From Chitinophagales bacterium (GTDB lineage Bacteria; Bacteroidota; Bacteroidia; Chitinophagales; UBA10324): 64,000 bases of DNA. Below are positions 27,716 to 37,007 of the stretch, one piece after another. The position numbers were made by a program, and so were the translations under genes. The DNA is taken from NCBI GenBank assembly GCA_025056305.1, contig JANWWJ010000027.1, positions 124,001 through 188,000 of the forward strand. Reading direction: 5' to 3'. The notes under the pieces were generated by a model that made no database searches, was not told the DNA's origin, and saw only the letters and a program-made list of their open reading frames with translations. How positions within the stretch are numbered: position 1 is the first letter of the stretch; every line of letters starts with the position of its first letter.

Positions 27716-27805
27716 CAGCCTCTCAGCCCCACGGATTGTCCAGGTGGAGAAATGTCGCCGGATTTTTTCATTAAACAAAAGGCTAAAGAATTTTTTTGAA
27801 AAAGG

Positions 27806-27837
27806 AAAACGGCGCCAAGGGCGCCGTTTTCTTCTTT
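27806..27837. terminator. Bidirectional terminator between the 26336 gene and tRNA-Asp
   Basis: A perfect 11-bp stem (27806-27816 with 27820-27830) encloses a 3-nt AAG loop. T-rich sequence follows on the plus strand (TTTTCTTCTTT), and on the minus strand the stem is followed by CCTTTTTC. It can end both the plus-strand gene at 26336-27715 and the minus-strand tRNA-Asp. Confidence 0.8.
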
Positions 27838-27838
27838 G

Positions 27839-27915
27839 TGGCGGTCCGGAGGGGACTCGAACCCCCGACCTCCGCCGTGACAGGGCGGCATTCTAACCAA
27901 CTAAACTACCGGACC
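27839..27915 (-). tRNA. tRNA-Asp (anticodon GTC)
   Basis: The minus strand folds as a 77-nt cloverleaf. The acceptor stem is GGTCCGG/CCGGACC, the D loop contains AGTTTAGTTGGTTAGAAT, the anticodon stem-loop is GCCGCCTGTCACGGCGG-like with anticodon GTC, and the T arm is GGGGGTTCGAGTCCCC. The discriminator is G and CCA is encoded (27839-27841). It charges aspartate codons. Confidence 0.96.
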
Positions 27916-27923
27916 ACGCATCG

Positions 27924-27931
27924 CAAAGATA
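27924..27931 (-). promoter_or_regulatory. -7 element (TATCTTTG, minus strand) for tRNA-Asp
   Basis: The plus strand CAAAGATA gives TATCTTTG on the minus strand, a perfect TAnnTTTG. It is 8 bp upstream of the mature tRNA 5' end, so the precursor would carry almost no 5' leader. Confidence 0.6.
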
Positions 27932-27957
27932 GCATAGGATTTTAGCAGCACCATGCT

Positions 27958-28500
27958 TTACCACTCAGGGCGGTCCAGAATTGTTTTGGCGATGATCGCC
28001 TGACGTAAGTTGAAAGCATAACGGGGACGCGTGGCTTTTAATGCAGCAATGGGTGTAGGGGTGGGCTGCAAAAGAGTTTCTGCCGTTTCGGGAGCGGGCA
28101 CATCCAAAAGCTTGGTCGGCTCTGGTTTCAATTCGGGATGAAAGTCGGTTGTAAGAAAAGGTTCTGTTTTTTTCGGTTCAGGACGCGTGGCAGGTGTTAC
28201 TTCTGCAGGTGCGGGTCGAGGCTTTTTGGAACGGGGCCTTGGGGGAGCTGGTCGCTCTTCTTCGCCCAGCAATTCCCTCAAAATATCGTCAAGGGTTGGG
28301 GCGCTGGTCGGCTCTGGGGCCGTTGGCAAAGGCTCAGAGCGGGACAACGTAGGGGTGCGTTGTTGTTCGGCTAAGCGACGACCGATTTCTTCATTGCGGC
28401 GCCGCCGCTCTTCAGCTTCTTTACGCGCGGCTTTCTGCATGGCCGCATAAGAACGGTAGAGAAAGTATAAGGTTAAAAGGATGAAAAGAATTTCGCCCAT
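27958..28500 (-). CDS. Small membrane-anchored protein with charged, Pro-rich body
   Basis: A 180-aa protein from the ATG at 28498-28500 (MGEILFILLTLYFLYRSY); a longer in-frame start at 28569 would cross a terminator stem and is rejected. After one N-terminal transmembrane helix comes an Arg/Glu-rich coiled-coil-like stretch (AARKEAEERRRRNEEIGRRL), then an acidic LDDILRELLGEE motif, a long Pro/Thr/Glu linker, and a conserved-looking C-terminal end FNLRQAIIAKTILDRPEW. The tail suggests a docking motif on a flexible arm. I do not recognise the family. It sits between tRNA-Asp and the TonB receptor gene. Confidence 0.6.
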   Translation of the reverse strand: MGEILFILLTLYFLYRSYAAMQKAARKEAEERRRRNEEIGRRLAEQQRTPTLSRSEPLPTAPEPTSAPTLDDILRELLGEEERPAPPRPRSKKPRPAPAEVTPATRPEPKKTEPFLTTDFHPELKPEPTKLLDVPAPETAETLLQPTPTPIAALKATRPRYAFNLRQAIIAKTILDRPEW

Positions 28501-28529
28501 CGGTGATGAATTGTTTACGAAGGTAGTCA

Positions 28530-28564
28530 GAAAGAACCAGCCCCGCCTAAAGACGGGGCTGGTT
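28530..28564 (-). terminator. Terminator after the TonB receptor gene
   Basis: A perfect 11-bp stem (28535-28545 with 28554-28564, AACCAGCCCCG/CGGGGCTGGTT) with an 8-nt loop lies 27 bp downstream of the receptor stop. On the minus strand it is followed by the short T-rich CTTTCT. It separates the receptor from the small membrane protein gene. Confidence 0.75.
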
Positions 28565-28590
28565 GGCACGGTCGGGTACCATAATCTCGA

Positions 28591-31242
28591 TTAGAAGCGT
28601 AGGCCCAGCTTGGCAAACAACAGCGTGCCGTCAAAACCCATTTGCACGGCATCCCAAGCTCCGCCTGTTTCGGTTTCGTAAGGATCATAACCAGTTTCTG
28701 CATCGACCGTTTCGCTGGTGGCTTTGGGATAAACGTTGGTCAGATTAACTGCGCCTAGCGACAAGCGGATGTTGCGGCTCAGATCGTAACCCAAAGAAAG
28801 GTCAATCGTCTGTTTAGGCTGCCATGTATAGTAGTTTCCGCTATAGTCCACAAACTCTACTTTACCCCAGTGGTTGATGCGCAGTTCTGCATCCCATTGG
28901 CGAAAACCATAACCCAGCGTAAGGTTCATCTTGATGGGGGGTGCCGAATAAATGAGAAACTGCTGTTCGCGTGGCCCGAAATAGCTGTCTTCCTTACCGG
29001 CAAGCAATTCATTCGTGTAAATGCTGTCGATCGTAAGTTGGTTAAAATTGCCGGCCAGGGCTATGTTCACTCGGTTATCGCTCCAGTATCGCGCATAGTT
29101 GACGATGACGTCAACGCCTATGTTGGTGGTATTTACGGCGTTGGTGAAGAACTGAGCGGCCACAACATTGAGCTCATCGAGGATGGGCCCGATGACGGGA
29201 TCGCTGTTGTCGAAGTTGCCGGTAAGCACGATGCGATCGCGGACGCGCACCCAATAACCGTCAATGGTTGCTGAGAGGCCCCCTGTAGGGTTCAGGACCA
29301 GGCCCAGGCTGGCGTTAGTGGCTTTTTCTTCCTTGAGGGCAGGAATGCCCAAAGCACGGGTTACCGGACTGACGTTGTTGGCAATGAGCGCATCGAAGAT
29401 GACTCCGCTTTGAACGTTGGTGAAAATCTGGTTATAATAAATCTGGGCCAACGATGGAGCTCGGAAGCCGGTGCTCACCGAGCCGCGTAAAGCCAATGCT
29501 TTGCCGAGGGCATACCGAAGAGCAAGCTTTCCATTCAAAGTATTACCAAAATCACTATAATTTTCCATACGGGCTGCGGCGCTGGCTATCAAAGCATCGG
29601 TGAGGCGTACTTCCACATCCACATAGCCCGCGATGTTGGTACGGTATTGGTTCACTTCATTATCAGGCCGGAAGCCGGGGAAGCCCTGTGCCCCGCCGGG
29701 CCGATAGATGGTATCTAAACCTACGAAGACCCCGTATTCGTCGAAAACGGAATCGATCCGAAAGATCACAGGGCCATAAGTCTTCCAACTGGCTTCTTCG
29801 CCAGCAAATATTTGGTAATTTTCTATACGATAATCAAGGCCATAAGCTACATTGAGCCCTTTGATGATGTGATCGAAATACCGGGTAAAGGCCAGCGAGG
29901 AAGTGTTCACGGCAAAAAAGGTGCCGCCGTCGTCAAATTGCGTCGGTGAGGCACCTTCCAAAGATGCATTGACGGTGTTTTTTCCATAAAAATGAAACCG
30001 ATTGGATCCGTAGGTGTTAGACAGATCAGCTTTCCATTTTCCGACCATGCCTTTGATGCCGACCGTAAGGGCACGGTCTGTGATTTTGGAGGAAATGATC
30101 GGGTCAAATCCGTTGGGATAGATGCTGAGTACATTGCGCTCGCTTTCGGGAGAGCGGGTGAAGGCATAGGCATCGGTGGTGCGAAAGTTGAAGCCTCCAA
30201 ACGAGTATACAGTTGCCTGATCCGACACCGGTACTTCGCTGTTTACCATGACGGCAAAATCGGAAGTTTGAGCTTGACCAAATTGGTTGCGCACGTCGGG
30301 GCTGTTGGGAAAAATGTCAAGCGTATTTGCGCGGTTGGTATGACCGCGGAAGAGGTATTCAGTGGTCACATTGACAAAGCCGCCGTTTTTTCCAAGATCC
30401 CAGCCTTGATTGGCACCCAGCAACAACGATGGTCCATCGAACGTTTTATCGTCGAAGCGATATTTGGCTCGGTTAAGCGATCCGCCAATATTGCCGGTGA
30501 ATTCGTTGGTGTTGCGTTTGAGAACAACGTTGATGACGCCGGCAATGGCGTCCGAGCCATATTGGGCAGAAGCGCCATCGCGCAAAATCTCAATATGATC
30601 GATTGCGCTTACCGGGATGGCATTAAGGTCGGTACCTGTGTTGCCCCGACCGCGGGTTCCGTAAATATTAATCAGAGACGACTGATGGCGCCGTTTTCCG
30701 TTGATGAGTACCAGAGTTTGGTCGGGACCAAGGCCGCGTAACGTAGCGGGATCAATATGGTCTGAGCCATCTGCACCACTTTGTCGGTTAGCGTTAAAGC
30801 TCGGAGCCAGATAATGCAGCAATTGATTTACATCCATCTGACCTTGTTCGTCGCTGATGCGGCTAACGTCTATGTAGTCGATGGGTACCAGGCTTTCGGT
30901 GATTGAGCGGTTCATGGCTCGGGAGCCCACCACCTCTATACCGGTGAGTTCGGTGGTCGCTTCTTGAAGGACGACTGCAACGGCCTCTGGTGAGGTGATG
31001 AATTTTTCGGTAGTAGCAAAGCCTATATAGCTAAAAGCAAGGGTTACCGGCAATTTCACCACGCGCAGGCTAAAGCGGCCTGAGGCATCTGTGAATGTCC
31101 CGTTAATCGTTCCTTTCTCGGTGACAGTAACACCCACCAAAGCTTGGCCTTTGGAGTCGGTGACTTGCCCGGTGATGGTGATTTGGGCTACTCCCTCAAT
31201 TGCGGAGGAAAGCAAAAAGCCGATGAGTAAAAGTCGTAGCAT
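28591..31242 (-). CDS. TonB-dependent outer-membrane receptor
   Basis: An 883-aa outer-membrane receptor. A signal peptide ends near IEGVAQ. A carboxypeptidase-regulatory-like domain covers about residues 22-95 (ITGQVTDSKGQALVGVTVTE). The plug follows at about 115-235 (NQLLHYLAPSFNANRQSGAD, LVLINGKRRHQSSLIN, HIEILRDGASAQYGSDAIAG), then a 22-strand barrel ending in LFAKLGLRF with terminal Phe. No SusD-like lipoprotein gene is adjacent, so it is not a classical polysaccharide-utilisation pair; the ligand could be a siderophore, a vitamin or another small compound. It stands alone, bounded by a terminator. Confidence 0.93.
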   Translation of the reverse strand: MLRLLLIGFLLSSAIEGVAQITITGQVTDSKGQALVGVTVTEKGTINGTFTDASGRFSLRVVKLPVTLAFSYIGFATTEKFITSPEAVAVVLQEATTELTGIEVVGSRAMNRSITESLVPIDYIDVSRISDEQGQMDVNQLLHYLAPSFNANRQSGADGSDHIDPATLRGLGPDQTLVLINGKRRHQSSLINIYGTRGRGNTGTDLNAIPVSAIDHIEILRDGASAQYGSDAIAGVINVVLKRNTNEFTGNIGGSLNRAKYRFDDKTFDGPSLLLGANQGWDLGKNGGFVNVTTEYLFRGHTNRANTLDIFPNSPDVRNQFGQAQTSDFAVMVNSEVPVSDQATVYSFGGFNFRTTDAYAFTRSPESERNVLSIYPNGFDPIISSKITDRALTVGIKGMVGKWKADLSNTYGSNRFHFYGKNTVNASLEGASPTQFDDGGTFFAVNTSSLAFTRYFDHIIKGLNVAYGLDYRIENYQIFAGEEASWKTYGPVIFRIDSVFDEYGVFVGLDTIYRPGGAQGFPGFRPDNEVNQYRTNIAGYVDVEVRLTDALIASAAARMENYSDFGNTLNGKLALRYALGKALALRGSVSTGFRAPSLAQIYYNQIFTNVQSGVIFDALIANNVSPVTRALGIPALKEEKATNASLGLVLNPTGGLSATIDGYWVRVRDRIVLTGNFDNSDPVIGPILDELNVVAAQFFTNAVNTTNIGVDVIVNYARYWSDNRVNIALAGNFNQLTIDSIYTNELLAGKEDSYFGPREQQFLIYSAPPIKMNLTLGYGFRQWDAELRINHWGKVEFVDYSGNYYTWQPKQTIDLSLGYDLSRNIRLSLGAVNLTNVYPKATSETVDAETGYDPYETETGGAWDAVQMGFDGTLLFAKLGLRF

Positions 31243-31317
31243 AGGCGAAAGATTTGAATGCTAAAGATTGCAAACGAGAAGAAAAAAACATAGAAAAATC
31301 AGGCCAAAGGGTGTGCT

Positions 31318-31812
31318 TTACATTGGCCCTGTTTGCGGGAGGTCGGTCTGGTCGGCAGGTCCAAAAAGCTGTTTCAATCGTTCAGAGCGGTAATTAAAAA
31401 TCTGCTTTATCCGTGGCTCAACGATGTATTTGTTGATCCAAAGACCAAACCATCCGCCGTATAAGGACCAATGCACGATATCGGTCATTAAAGTTTTCCC
31501 GGTATGTTCCTCGAAATGATGTTCGTGACGCCAATAACGAAATGGCCCGCGCTGCTGGAAGTCCACGAAAAGGATCGGTTCTTGCACGTCGCTGATGAGT
31601 GTTTGCCAGTGCAGTGGGATGTGCCACAGCGGACTAACGGTGTAATCAATGATCAGGCCGGGATATATGCGGTCGTTTGGGCCAAATGAGGTAAGGATTT
31701 TGAAACGCATGTCCGGAGGTGTAATCCGTTGAAGGTTGAGCGGAGAAGAAAAAAATTCCCAGGCTTCAGTGATGTGCAACGGCAACAGTTGCTTACGGAT
31801 GAGCTGATGCAT
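31318..31812 (-). CDS. SRPBCC-family ligand-binding protein
   Basis: A 164-aa cytoplasmic protein with the helix-grip fold pattern of SRPBCC proteins: an opening strand and helix (LPLHITEAWEFFSSPLNLQR, ITPPDMRF), central strands (YPGLIIDYTVSPLWHIPLHW, FVDFQQRGPFRYWRHEHHFE) and a long final helix (IFNYRSERLKQLFG). Similar proteins occur alone or fused to SDR epimerases; the ligand is unknown. It is the last gene after GH3 (53-bp gap) in the pdxA-lptB-GH3 run. Confidence 0.82.
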   Translation of the reverse strand: MHQLIRKQLLPLHITEAWEFFSSPLNLQRITPPDMRFKILTSFGPNDRIYPGLIIDYTVSPLWHIPLHWQTLISDVQEPILFVDFQQRGPFRYWRHEHHFEEHTGKTLMTDIVHWSLYGGWFGLWINKYIVEPRIKQIFNYRSERLKQLFGPADQTDLPQTGPM

Positions 31813-31865
31813 GGGGGCAATTTAAGAAAGCTGTGCAGGTGTCGTGGCAAAGCCAGAGCGTGGGA

Positions 31866-33395
31866 TCAAGCTTGGGCGAGCTGGCTAAGAATTTCTTCCA
31901 CGATTTGGCGATCGTTGCTGAGGCGGGGAACCTTGTGTTGGCCGCCCAGCTTGTTTTTGGCTTTGAGCCAATTGTAGAAAGTGTGTTTGGGGACGGCTCG
32001 TACAACCGGTTTGGTGAGGGCCAAATCCTGTTGTCGTTTGGCATCGTAGTCGGAGTTGAGGCGGCGCAGGGTTTGATCCAATACTGAGGTAAATCGTTCT
32101 AAATCGTCGGGATGGCGTTCAAATTCGATGAGCCATTCGTGACAGCCGCGCTGGCGGGTGGTCAAGAAAACAGGTGCGACGGTATATTCATGGGCTATGG
32201 CACCGGTTGCCTCACATGCCACGCGCAAGGCCTGTTCGGCATTTTCCTGAATGACTTCTTCACCAAAAACATTGATAAAAAATTTTATGCGACCGCTGAG
32301 CTGTATTTTGTACGGCCGAAGGGAGCTGAAACGCACGGTATCGGTTGTGTTGTATCGCCATAAGCCGCCGGGGGTGGTAACCACCAATGCGTAAAGTTTG
32401 TTGCATTCCACTTCGTGAAGCAAACAAGTGCGCGGATGCTCGTTTTCGAATTCTTCTTCGGGAATGAATTCATAATAAATGCCACAATCGAGATGAAGCA
32501 GCAGGTCGGTATCGCCGGGGGCAAACGAAAAAGCAAAAAACCCCTCGCTGGCATTGTAAACCTCCATAAAGCGCAGTGTTCCTGAAGGCACAAATGAGGT
32601 GAATGAGGAGCGGTATGGTTCTAAGGAAACGCCACCGTGAATGTAAAGCTCCAAATGAGGCCAAACGGCGTGCAGATCATTGGTCTGTGCAAGCTCCAGA
32701 ACTTTTTTCAGTAGCAACAAGGTCCATGAGGGAACGCCAGACAGGTTGGTGACGTCTTCTCGGAGTGTAAGTCGGGCCATCAACTCCACCTTTTTTTCCC
32801 ACTGTTCCATGAGGGCCACCGAAAGAGCGGGCGTTCGGTAACTCTGCGCAAAAAAACTCATGTTTTGCATGAGCACGGCCGAGAGGTCACCGGTGCGGAT
32901 GCTGCGGTTTTCGACGGGGTGGTGAGAACCTCCAACAATAATGCCCTTACCCCGAAACAATCGCGTATTGGGAACTGCTGCGCAGTAACAGGCCAACACG
33001 TCCATGCTGCCGCGATAGTGGTTTAAGTAAAGACTTTCTTTGCTGATCGGAATGTATTTGCTGCGCCCAGAAGTTGTGCCTGATGACTTGGCAAACCAAT
33101 GAATTGATGAAGGCCATAGGACGTTTGGCTCACCTTGCATCATTCGCTGTATGAAGGGTCTGAGGGCCTCGTAGCTTTGAACAGGAATGCGCTGGCGGAA
33201 TTGATCGGGATGTCGGATAGATTTTATGTCATACGTTTTGCCCCATTCGGTGCGGGCTGCGGTTTTCAACAATTTCCAAAAGGTAGCCAGTTGGGCATCT
33301 AAGGGATAGTCTATCCATCGGCAGATGCGGGGAAGCCGCTGCCGTAAAAAGCATTGCACCAAAGGATCAAGAGGTTTCAATAAAGGAAAAGGCAC
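31866..33395 (-). CDS. GH3-family acyl-adenylate-forming enzyme
   Basis: About 509 aa from the GTG at 33395; a TTG at 33431, 1 nt after the lptB stop, is the longest alternative. Plant GH3 proteins adenylate carboxylic acids and conjugate them to amino acids; bacterial substrates are unknown. The family's ATP-binding segment WFAKSSGTTSGRSKYIPIS is present, with GKGIIVGGSHH, NASEGFFAFSF and the hinge/C-terminal VFGEEVIQENAEQAL. The N-terminal part (WGKTYDIKSIRHPDQFRQ, PVQSYEALRPFI) also matches bacterial members. It directly follows lptB, which suggests envelope-lipid or acyl modification, an inference. Confidence 0.9.
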   Translation of the reverse strand: MPFPLLKPLDPLVQCFLRQRLPRICRWIDYPLDAQLATFWKLLKTAARTEWGKTYDIKSIRHPDQFRQRIPVQSYEALRPFIQRMMQGEPNVLWPSSIHWFAKSSGTTSGRSKYIPISKESLYLNHYRGSMDVLACYCAAVPNTRLFRGKGIIVGGSHHPVENRSIRTGDLSAVLMQNMSFFAQSYRTPALSVALMEQWEKKVELMARLTLREDVTNLSGVPSWTLLLLKKVLELAQTNDLHAVWPHLELYIHGGVSLEPYRSSFTSFVPSGTLRFMEVYNASEGFFAFSFAPGDTDLLLHLDCGIYYEFIPEEEFENEHPRTCLLHEVECNKLYALVVTTPGGLWRYNTTDTVRFSSLRPYKIQLSGRIKFFINVFGEEVIQENAEQALRVACEATGAIAHEYTVAPVFLTTRQRGCHEWLIEFERHPDDLERFTSVLDQTLRRLNSDYDAKRQQDLALTKPVVRAVPKHTFYNWLKAKNKLGGQHKVPRLSNDRQIVEEILSQLAQA

Positions 33396-33432
33396 TGTGA
33401 ACACAGAGGGTGCAATCGCTGTGGGAAACAAT

Positions 33433-34173
33433 TTACACGTTGATGTTCTTTTTTCTCAACTCAAAATTACGACCCAGATAAACCTTGCGCACTTGCTCGT
33501 CGGAGGCCAGCTCTTCGGCCGTTCCTTGTTTGAGGATACGGCCTTCAAAGAGTAAATAAGCGCGGTCGGTAATTGACAGAGTTTCCTGCACGTTGTGATC
33601 AGTAATCAGGATGCCGATGTTTTTAAACTTGAGTCGGGCAACGATGGTTTGAATGTCCTCTACGGCTATTGGGTCAATGCCGGCGAAGGGCTCATCCAGC
33701 AAGATGAAACGGGGATTGACGGCCAGTGCACGTGCGATTTCGGTGCGGCGTCGTTCTCCGCCTGAGACCAGGTCGGCGCGTGTGTGGCGGACGTGCATGA
33801 TACCAAATTCTTCGAGGAGTTGGTTGAGCCTTTGTCGTTGTTCAGCATAAGTGAGGGGTGTAAATTCCAAGACGGCAGCAATGTTTTGCTCCACGGTAAG
33901 CTTTCGAAACACGGAGGCTTCTTGCGGGAGGTAACCCAGTCCAAGTCGCGCGCGCCGATACATAGGGAGATGCGTGATGTCGGTTTGATCGATGAAAATG
34001 TGACCTTCATCAGGGCGCACCAAGCCCACCATCATGTAAAAAGTGGTGGTTTTCCCTGCACCATTGGGACCTAACAGTCCTACAATCTCGCCTTGGTTTA
34101 ATTCAATCGAAACATGATTGACTACTTGCCGGCGACGATAGCTTTTTACCAGATTTAAGGTGCGTAAGCTCAC
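33433..34173 (-). CDS. lptB: LPS export ABC transporter ATP-binding protein
   Basis: LptB powers extraction of lipopolysaccharide from the inner membrane with LptFG. The 246-aa product has Walker [10 protein letters not shown] (35-43), the Q-loop YLPQEASVF, signature [16 protein letters not shown], Walker [14 protein letters not shown] and the switch [28 protein letters not shown] and [12 protein letters not shown] are specific to LptB-type ATPases. The start is GTG at 34173, giving the normal [13 protein letters not shown]-terminus. It lies 43 bp after pdxA; a -7 box is only 4 bp upstream of the start. Confidence 0.95.
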   Translation of the reverse strand: MSLRTLNLVKSYRRRQVVNHVSIELNQGEIVGLLGPNGAGKTTTFYMMVGLVRPDEGHIFIDQTDITHLPMYRRARLGLGYLPQEASVFRKLTVEQNIAAVLEFTPLTYAEQRQRLNQLLEEFGIMHVRHTRADLVSGGERRRTEIARALAVNPRFILLDEPFAGIDPIAVEDIQTIVARLKFKNIGILITDHNVQETLSITDRAYLLFEGRILKQGTAEELASDEQVRKVYLGRNFELRKKNINV

Positions 34174-34177
34174 TGGG

Positions 34178-34185
34178 CAAAAATA
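34178..34185 (-). promoter_or_regulatory. -7-like element (TATTTTTG, minus strand) before lptB
   Basis: The plus strand CAAAAATA gives TATTTTTG on the minus strand, matching TAnnTTTG. It ends 4 bp before the lptB GTG, so a transcript from here would be leaderless. It may be fortuitous because pdxA could also drive lptB. Confidence 0.35.
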
Positions 34186-34216
34186 GCCGTGAGGCCGTAG
34201 GTAACTGCAAAGCAGC

Positions 34217-35275
34217 TTAGCTTTCTTTGGCCAGGGTACTGCGCGCTAGGGGGTTAGCGTTCATTTCCTGAAATTGACGGCGTTGGCGTAAAATGTCGAG
34301 GGCTAAAAAAACTGCCTGGCGAAAAGAGCCTTCATGGGCTTTGTTTTTTCCGGCAATGTCATAACCTACTCCATGGTCGGGTGCGGTGCGCACAAAAGGA
34401 AGGCCTGCCGTGTAATTCACCCCCGAATCGAAACACAGCAGCTTAAAAGGGATGAGCCCCTGGTCGTGATACATGGCCAGCACTGCATCGAAAGAGCGGT
34501 GGTGAGCCGCACCAAAGAAACCATCGGCCGAGTAGGGGCCAAAGGCAAGTATGTTTTTTTCATTTGCCTGGCGAACGGCCGGCGCAATGATCTCCTGATC
34601 TTCGGTGCCTATAATGCCTCCATCGCCGGCATGGGGGTTGAGGCCCAGCACCGCAATACGCGGCTTTTCAATACCGAAATCTTTGATTAAACTTTCTTTA
34701 ATTATTCTTAATTTGTTGACCAGCATGGGCACATTTAAGCGACTACTGACGGCCTGCAATGGCACGTGGGTGGTGGCCAGAGCCATGCGAAGCGCCGGGC
34801 CGCACATCAACATGCAATAATCGGTAACGCCGGCAACAGCAGCGAGGAAATCCGTATGCCCTGAAAAGGGTTCGGCATCGGTATGAATGGTGTGTTTGTT
34901 GACCGGTGTGGTAACCAAAGCATCCAAAAGTTTTGCTTGCACATCAGCCACTGCGGCTTTCAAAGACCTGAGTGCATAGGCCCCTATTTCCGGTGATGGT
35001 TTACCTGGCTGCACTGGTATTTCTTCTTCCCAAAGTTTTACCACGTTGAAGATGCCGGGTTGGATGCGATTGGCCGAGGGGGTTTGGAAATAATTGAACT
35101 GGGGCAAATTCAGTTGCTTGCGTTGGTAGTTAATCAGACGGGTAGAGCCATAGAGCACAGGCGTACACCATTCCAACATCCGCCCATCCGAAAATGTTTT
35201 CAGCATCACTTCCAAGCCGATGCCGTTTACATCGCCGAGGGTTAAGCCAATGACGGGTTTTCGTGCCGAACTCAT
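34217..35275 (-). CDS. pdxA: 4-hydroxythreonine-4-phosphate dehydrogenase
   Basis: PdxA oxidises 4-phosphohydroxy-L-threonine in the DXP-dependent route to pyridoxal phosphate. The 352-aa product shows [15 protein letters not shown] at the N-terminus, the metal-binding [26 protein letters not shown], and [12 protein letters not shown], followed by [15 protein letters not shown]. The His residues in these motifs bind the divalent metal. Length is normal. It is the first gene of the pdxA-lptB-GH3-SRPBCC run. Confidence 0.96.
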   Translation of the reverse strand: MSSARKPVIGLTLGDVNGIGLEVMLKTFSDGRMLEWCTPVLYGSTRLINYQRKQLNLPQFNYFQTPSANRIQPGIFNVVKLWEEEIPVQPGKPSPEIGAYALRSLKAAVADVQAKLLDALVTTPVNKHTIHTDAEPFSGHTDFLAAVAGVTDYCMLMCGPALRMALATTHVPLQAVSSRLNVPMLVNKLRIIKESLIKDFGIEKPRIAVLGLNPHAGDGGIIGTEDQEIIAPAVRQANEKNILAFGPYSADGFFGAAHHRSFDAVLAMYHDQGLIPFKLLCFDSGVNYTAGLPFVRTAPDHGVGYDIAGKNKAHEGSFRQAVFLALDILRQRRQFQEMNANPLARSTLAKES

Positions 35276-35504
35276 AAATTATTTTTCCGCGCTTAGCGGC
35301 AAAGATTATAACAAAACAAACAGCACTGCGTCTTTCTGACGATCAGCACGTGCCTTCAGATTATTCAGCGCATAGAGTTCCGAAAGGCACTTATCAAGAA
35401 TTCCACCAGTAATTCCGGTTCATTCAATTTATTCTTACTCGGTAAAAAAGTTGATGGGTAAATTTTAAAATGGATGGAATCCAGAACTTAGAGAAAAAAA
35501 ACAG

Positions 35505-36947
35505 ATGCGCCTCGATGCTGTTCAGCAGCAATTGAACTGGTTGTTAGCGGGCATACTTGCCGCTTGGGTGTTGCCGTGCCAGGCAACCGAATGGTTGGTA
35601 GGGCCAAACAAGATGTACAGCATGCCCAGCCAGGTAGCGGCATTGGTTCAGGATGGAGACACCATATCGATCGACGCGGGAGTCTATTGGGGAGATGTAG
35701 CCTACTGGGGGAAAAACAACCTTTTGCTGCGCGGCGTAGGTGGAATGGCGCACTTACAATCGGGAGGACTGAGCTACGGAAACAAAGCCATATGGGTGAT
35801 CGGCGGGAACAATGTAACGGTAGAATACATTGAATTTTCTGAATGTACCAGCACTGATAAAAACGGCGGGGGTATTCGGGCGGAAGGAAAGAACCTAACG
35901 GTGCGCTACTGCTCTTTTCATCACAACGAAACCGGAATTCTGGCGGCCTCAGTCAGCCCCAGTACCATAGTGATTGAATACTGTGAGTTTGGCTACAATG
36001 GTCATGTCAATGGCTATGCGCACAATTGCTATATTAATCAAATCGATACTTTAATTTTCAGATATAATTACGTACATCATGCCGTGGTAGGACACGAGTT
36101 AAAGTCGCGGGCTCATGTGAATTTTATTTTATACAACCGGTTCAGCAATGAGGATGGGAATGCCAGCAGGGAAATCGATTTGCCCAACGCCGGCATGGCG
36201 CTGTTGATCGGCAACATTTTTCAGCAGGGCATCAATGCTACTAACTCGGGTATGCTTGGCTACGGACTGGAAGGGATGACTGCCCCCGTGCCACATGAAC
36301 TTTACCTTATTAACAACACTTTCATCAATGATAAAAACAGCGGAACATTTGTGCACATTCAAAGCGGAAGCTCGCTTTTGAAAATTTACAACAACATGTT
36401 CGTAGGTGGTGGAACCCTGATCGTTGGATATGCAGCCGTAATTGATAGTTCACACAATTGGAAAGTAGCCAGTCTGAGCAGTGCCGGCTTTGCCGATCCG
36501 CTCGCATACGACTATCGTTTGACCGGAGGGTCGCCGGCTATTGATGCCGGCATTGATCCGGGCACGGCCAGCAATGGAATGGTGCTGCTGCCTCAATACG
36601 AGTATGTGCATCCCCATGGTAAAAAGGAACGCATCACTTATGGAGCACCGGACCTGGGGGCCCATGAGTACGAATGGCCGCAATACGTCGAGGGTATGGG
36701 ATCTGATTTAAGTGCTATTCGGCTTTACACCTGTGGCTGTGCTGTAGCCGTGCAGGGGCCGAATGCCTCGGGGATGCTACTGCGTGTTTATGATCTTTCG
36801 GGCTTATTCGTTGCACAAGCACGTTTGCTTGGTGCATGGCATACGGTGCAGCTTCCCCGCACGGAAAGAAAAGGATTTCTGATTTGTATGACAGAACCGA
36901 CCGGAAAGACGATTTGTCGTAAAGCCCTTTTGAGCTGTACTCGCTGA
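35505..36947 (+). CDS. Secreted right-handed beta-helix (pectate-lyase-like) protein
   Basis: A 480-aa exported protein with a signal peptide ending near LPCQATE. It continues with VQDGDTISIDAGVYWGDVAYW, the usual opening of parallel beta-helix proteins, and coils such as LTVRYCSFHHNETGILAAS, IVIEYCEFGYNGHVNG and LYLINNTFINDKNSG. The last 75 or so residues (LRVYDLSGLFVAQARLL, GFLICMTEPTGKTIC) resemble a degenerate T9SS type A sorting domain. Such proteins are often polysaccharide lyases or surface adhesins; no catalytic residues could be assigned. It is transcribed alone, convergent with the M17 peptidase gene. Confidence 0.82.
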   Translation: MRLDAVQQQLNWLLAGILAAWVLPCQATEWLVGPNKMYSMPSQVAALVQDGDTISIDAGVYWGDVAYWGKNNLLLRGVGGMAHLQSGGLSYGNKAIWVIGGNNVTVEYIEFSECTSTDKNGGGIRAEGKNLTVRYCSFHHNETGILAASVSPSTIVIEYCEFGYNGHVNGYAHNCYINQIDTLIFRYNYVHHAVVGHELKSRAHVNFILYNRFSNEDGNASREIDLPNAGMALLIGNIFQQGINATNSGMLGYGLEGMTAPVPHELYLINNTFINDKNSGTFVHIQSGSSLLKIYNNMFVGGGTLIVGYAAVIDSSHNWKVASLSSAGFADPLAYDYRLTGGSPAIDAGIDPGTASNGMVLLPQYEYVHPHGKKERITYGAPDLGAHEYEWPQYVEGMGSDLSAIRLYTCGCAVAVQGPNASGMLLRVYDLSGLFVAQARLLGAWHTVQLPRTERKGFLICMTEPTGKTICRKALLSCTR

Positions 36948-37007
36948 AAAAAGGGATGATGGGGGAAAGAATTTACATTACAATTTCTTAAATTTTTTCT
37001 AAACAGC

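Noticed and set aside
29992-30741. A 249-codon plus-strand frame
   Set aside because: It lies entirely opposite the TonB receptor plug and barrel coding sequence and has no recognisable domain.
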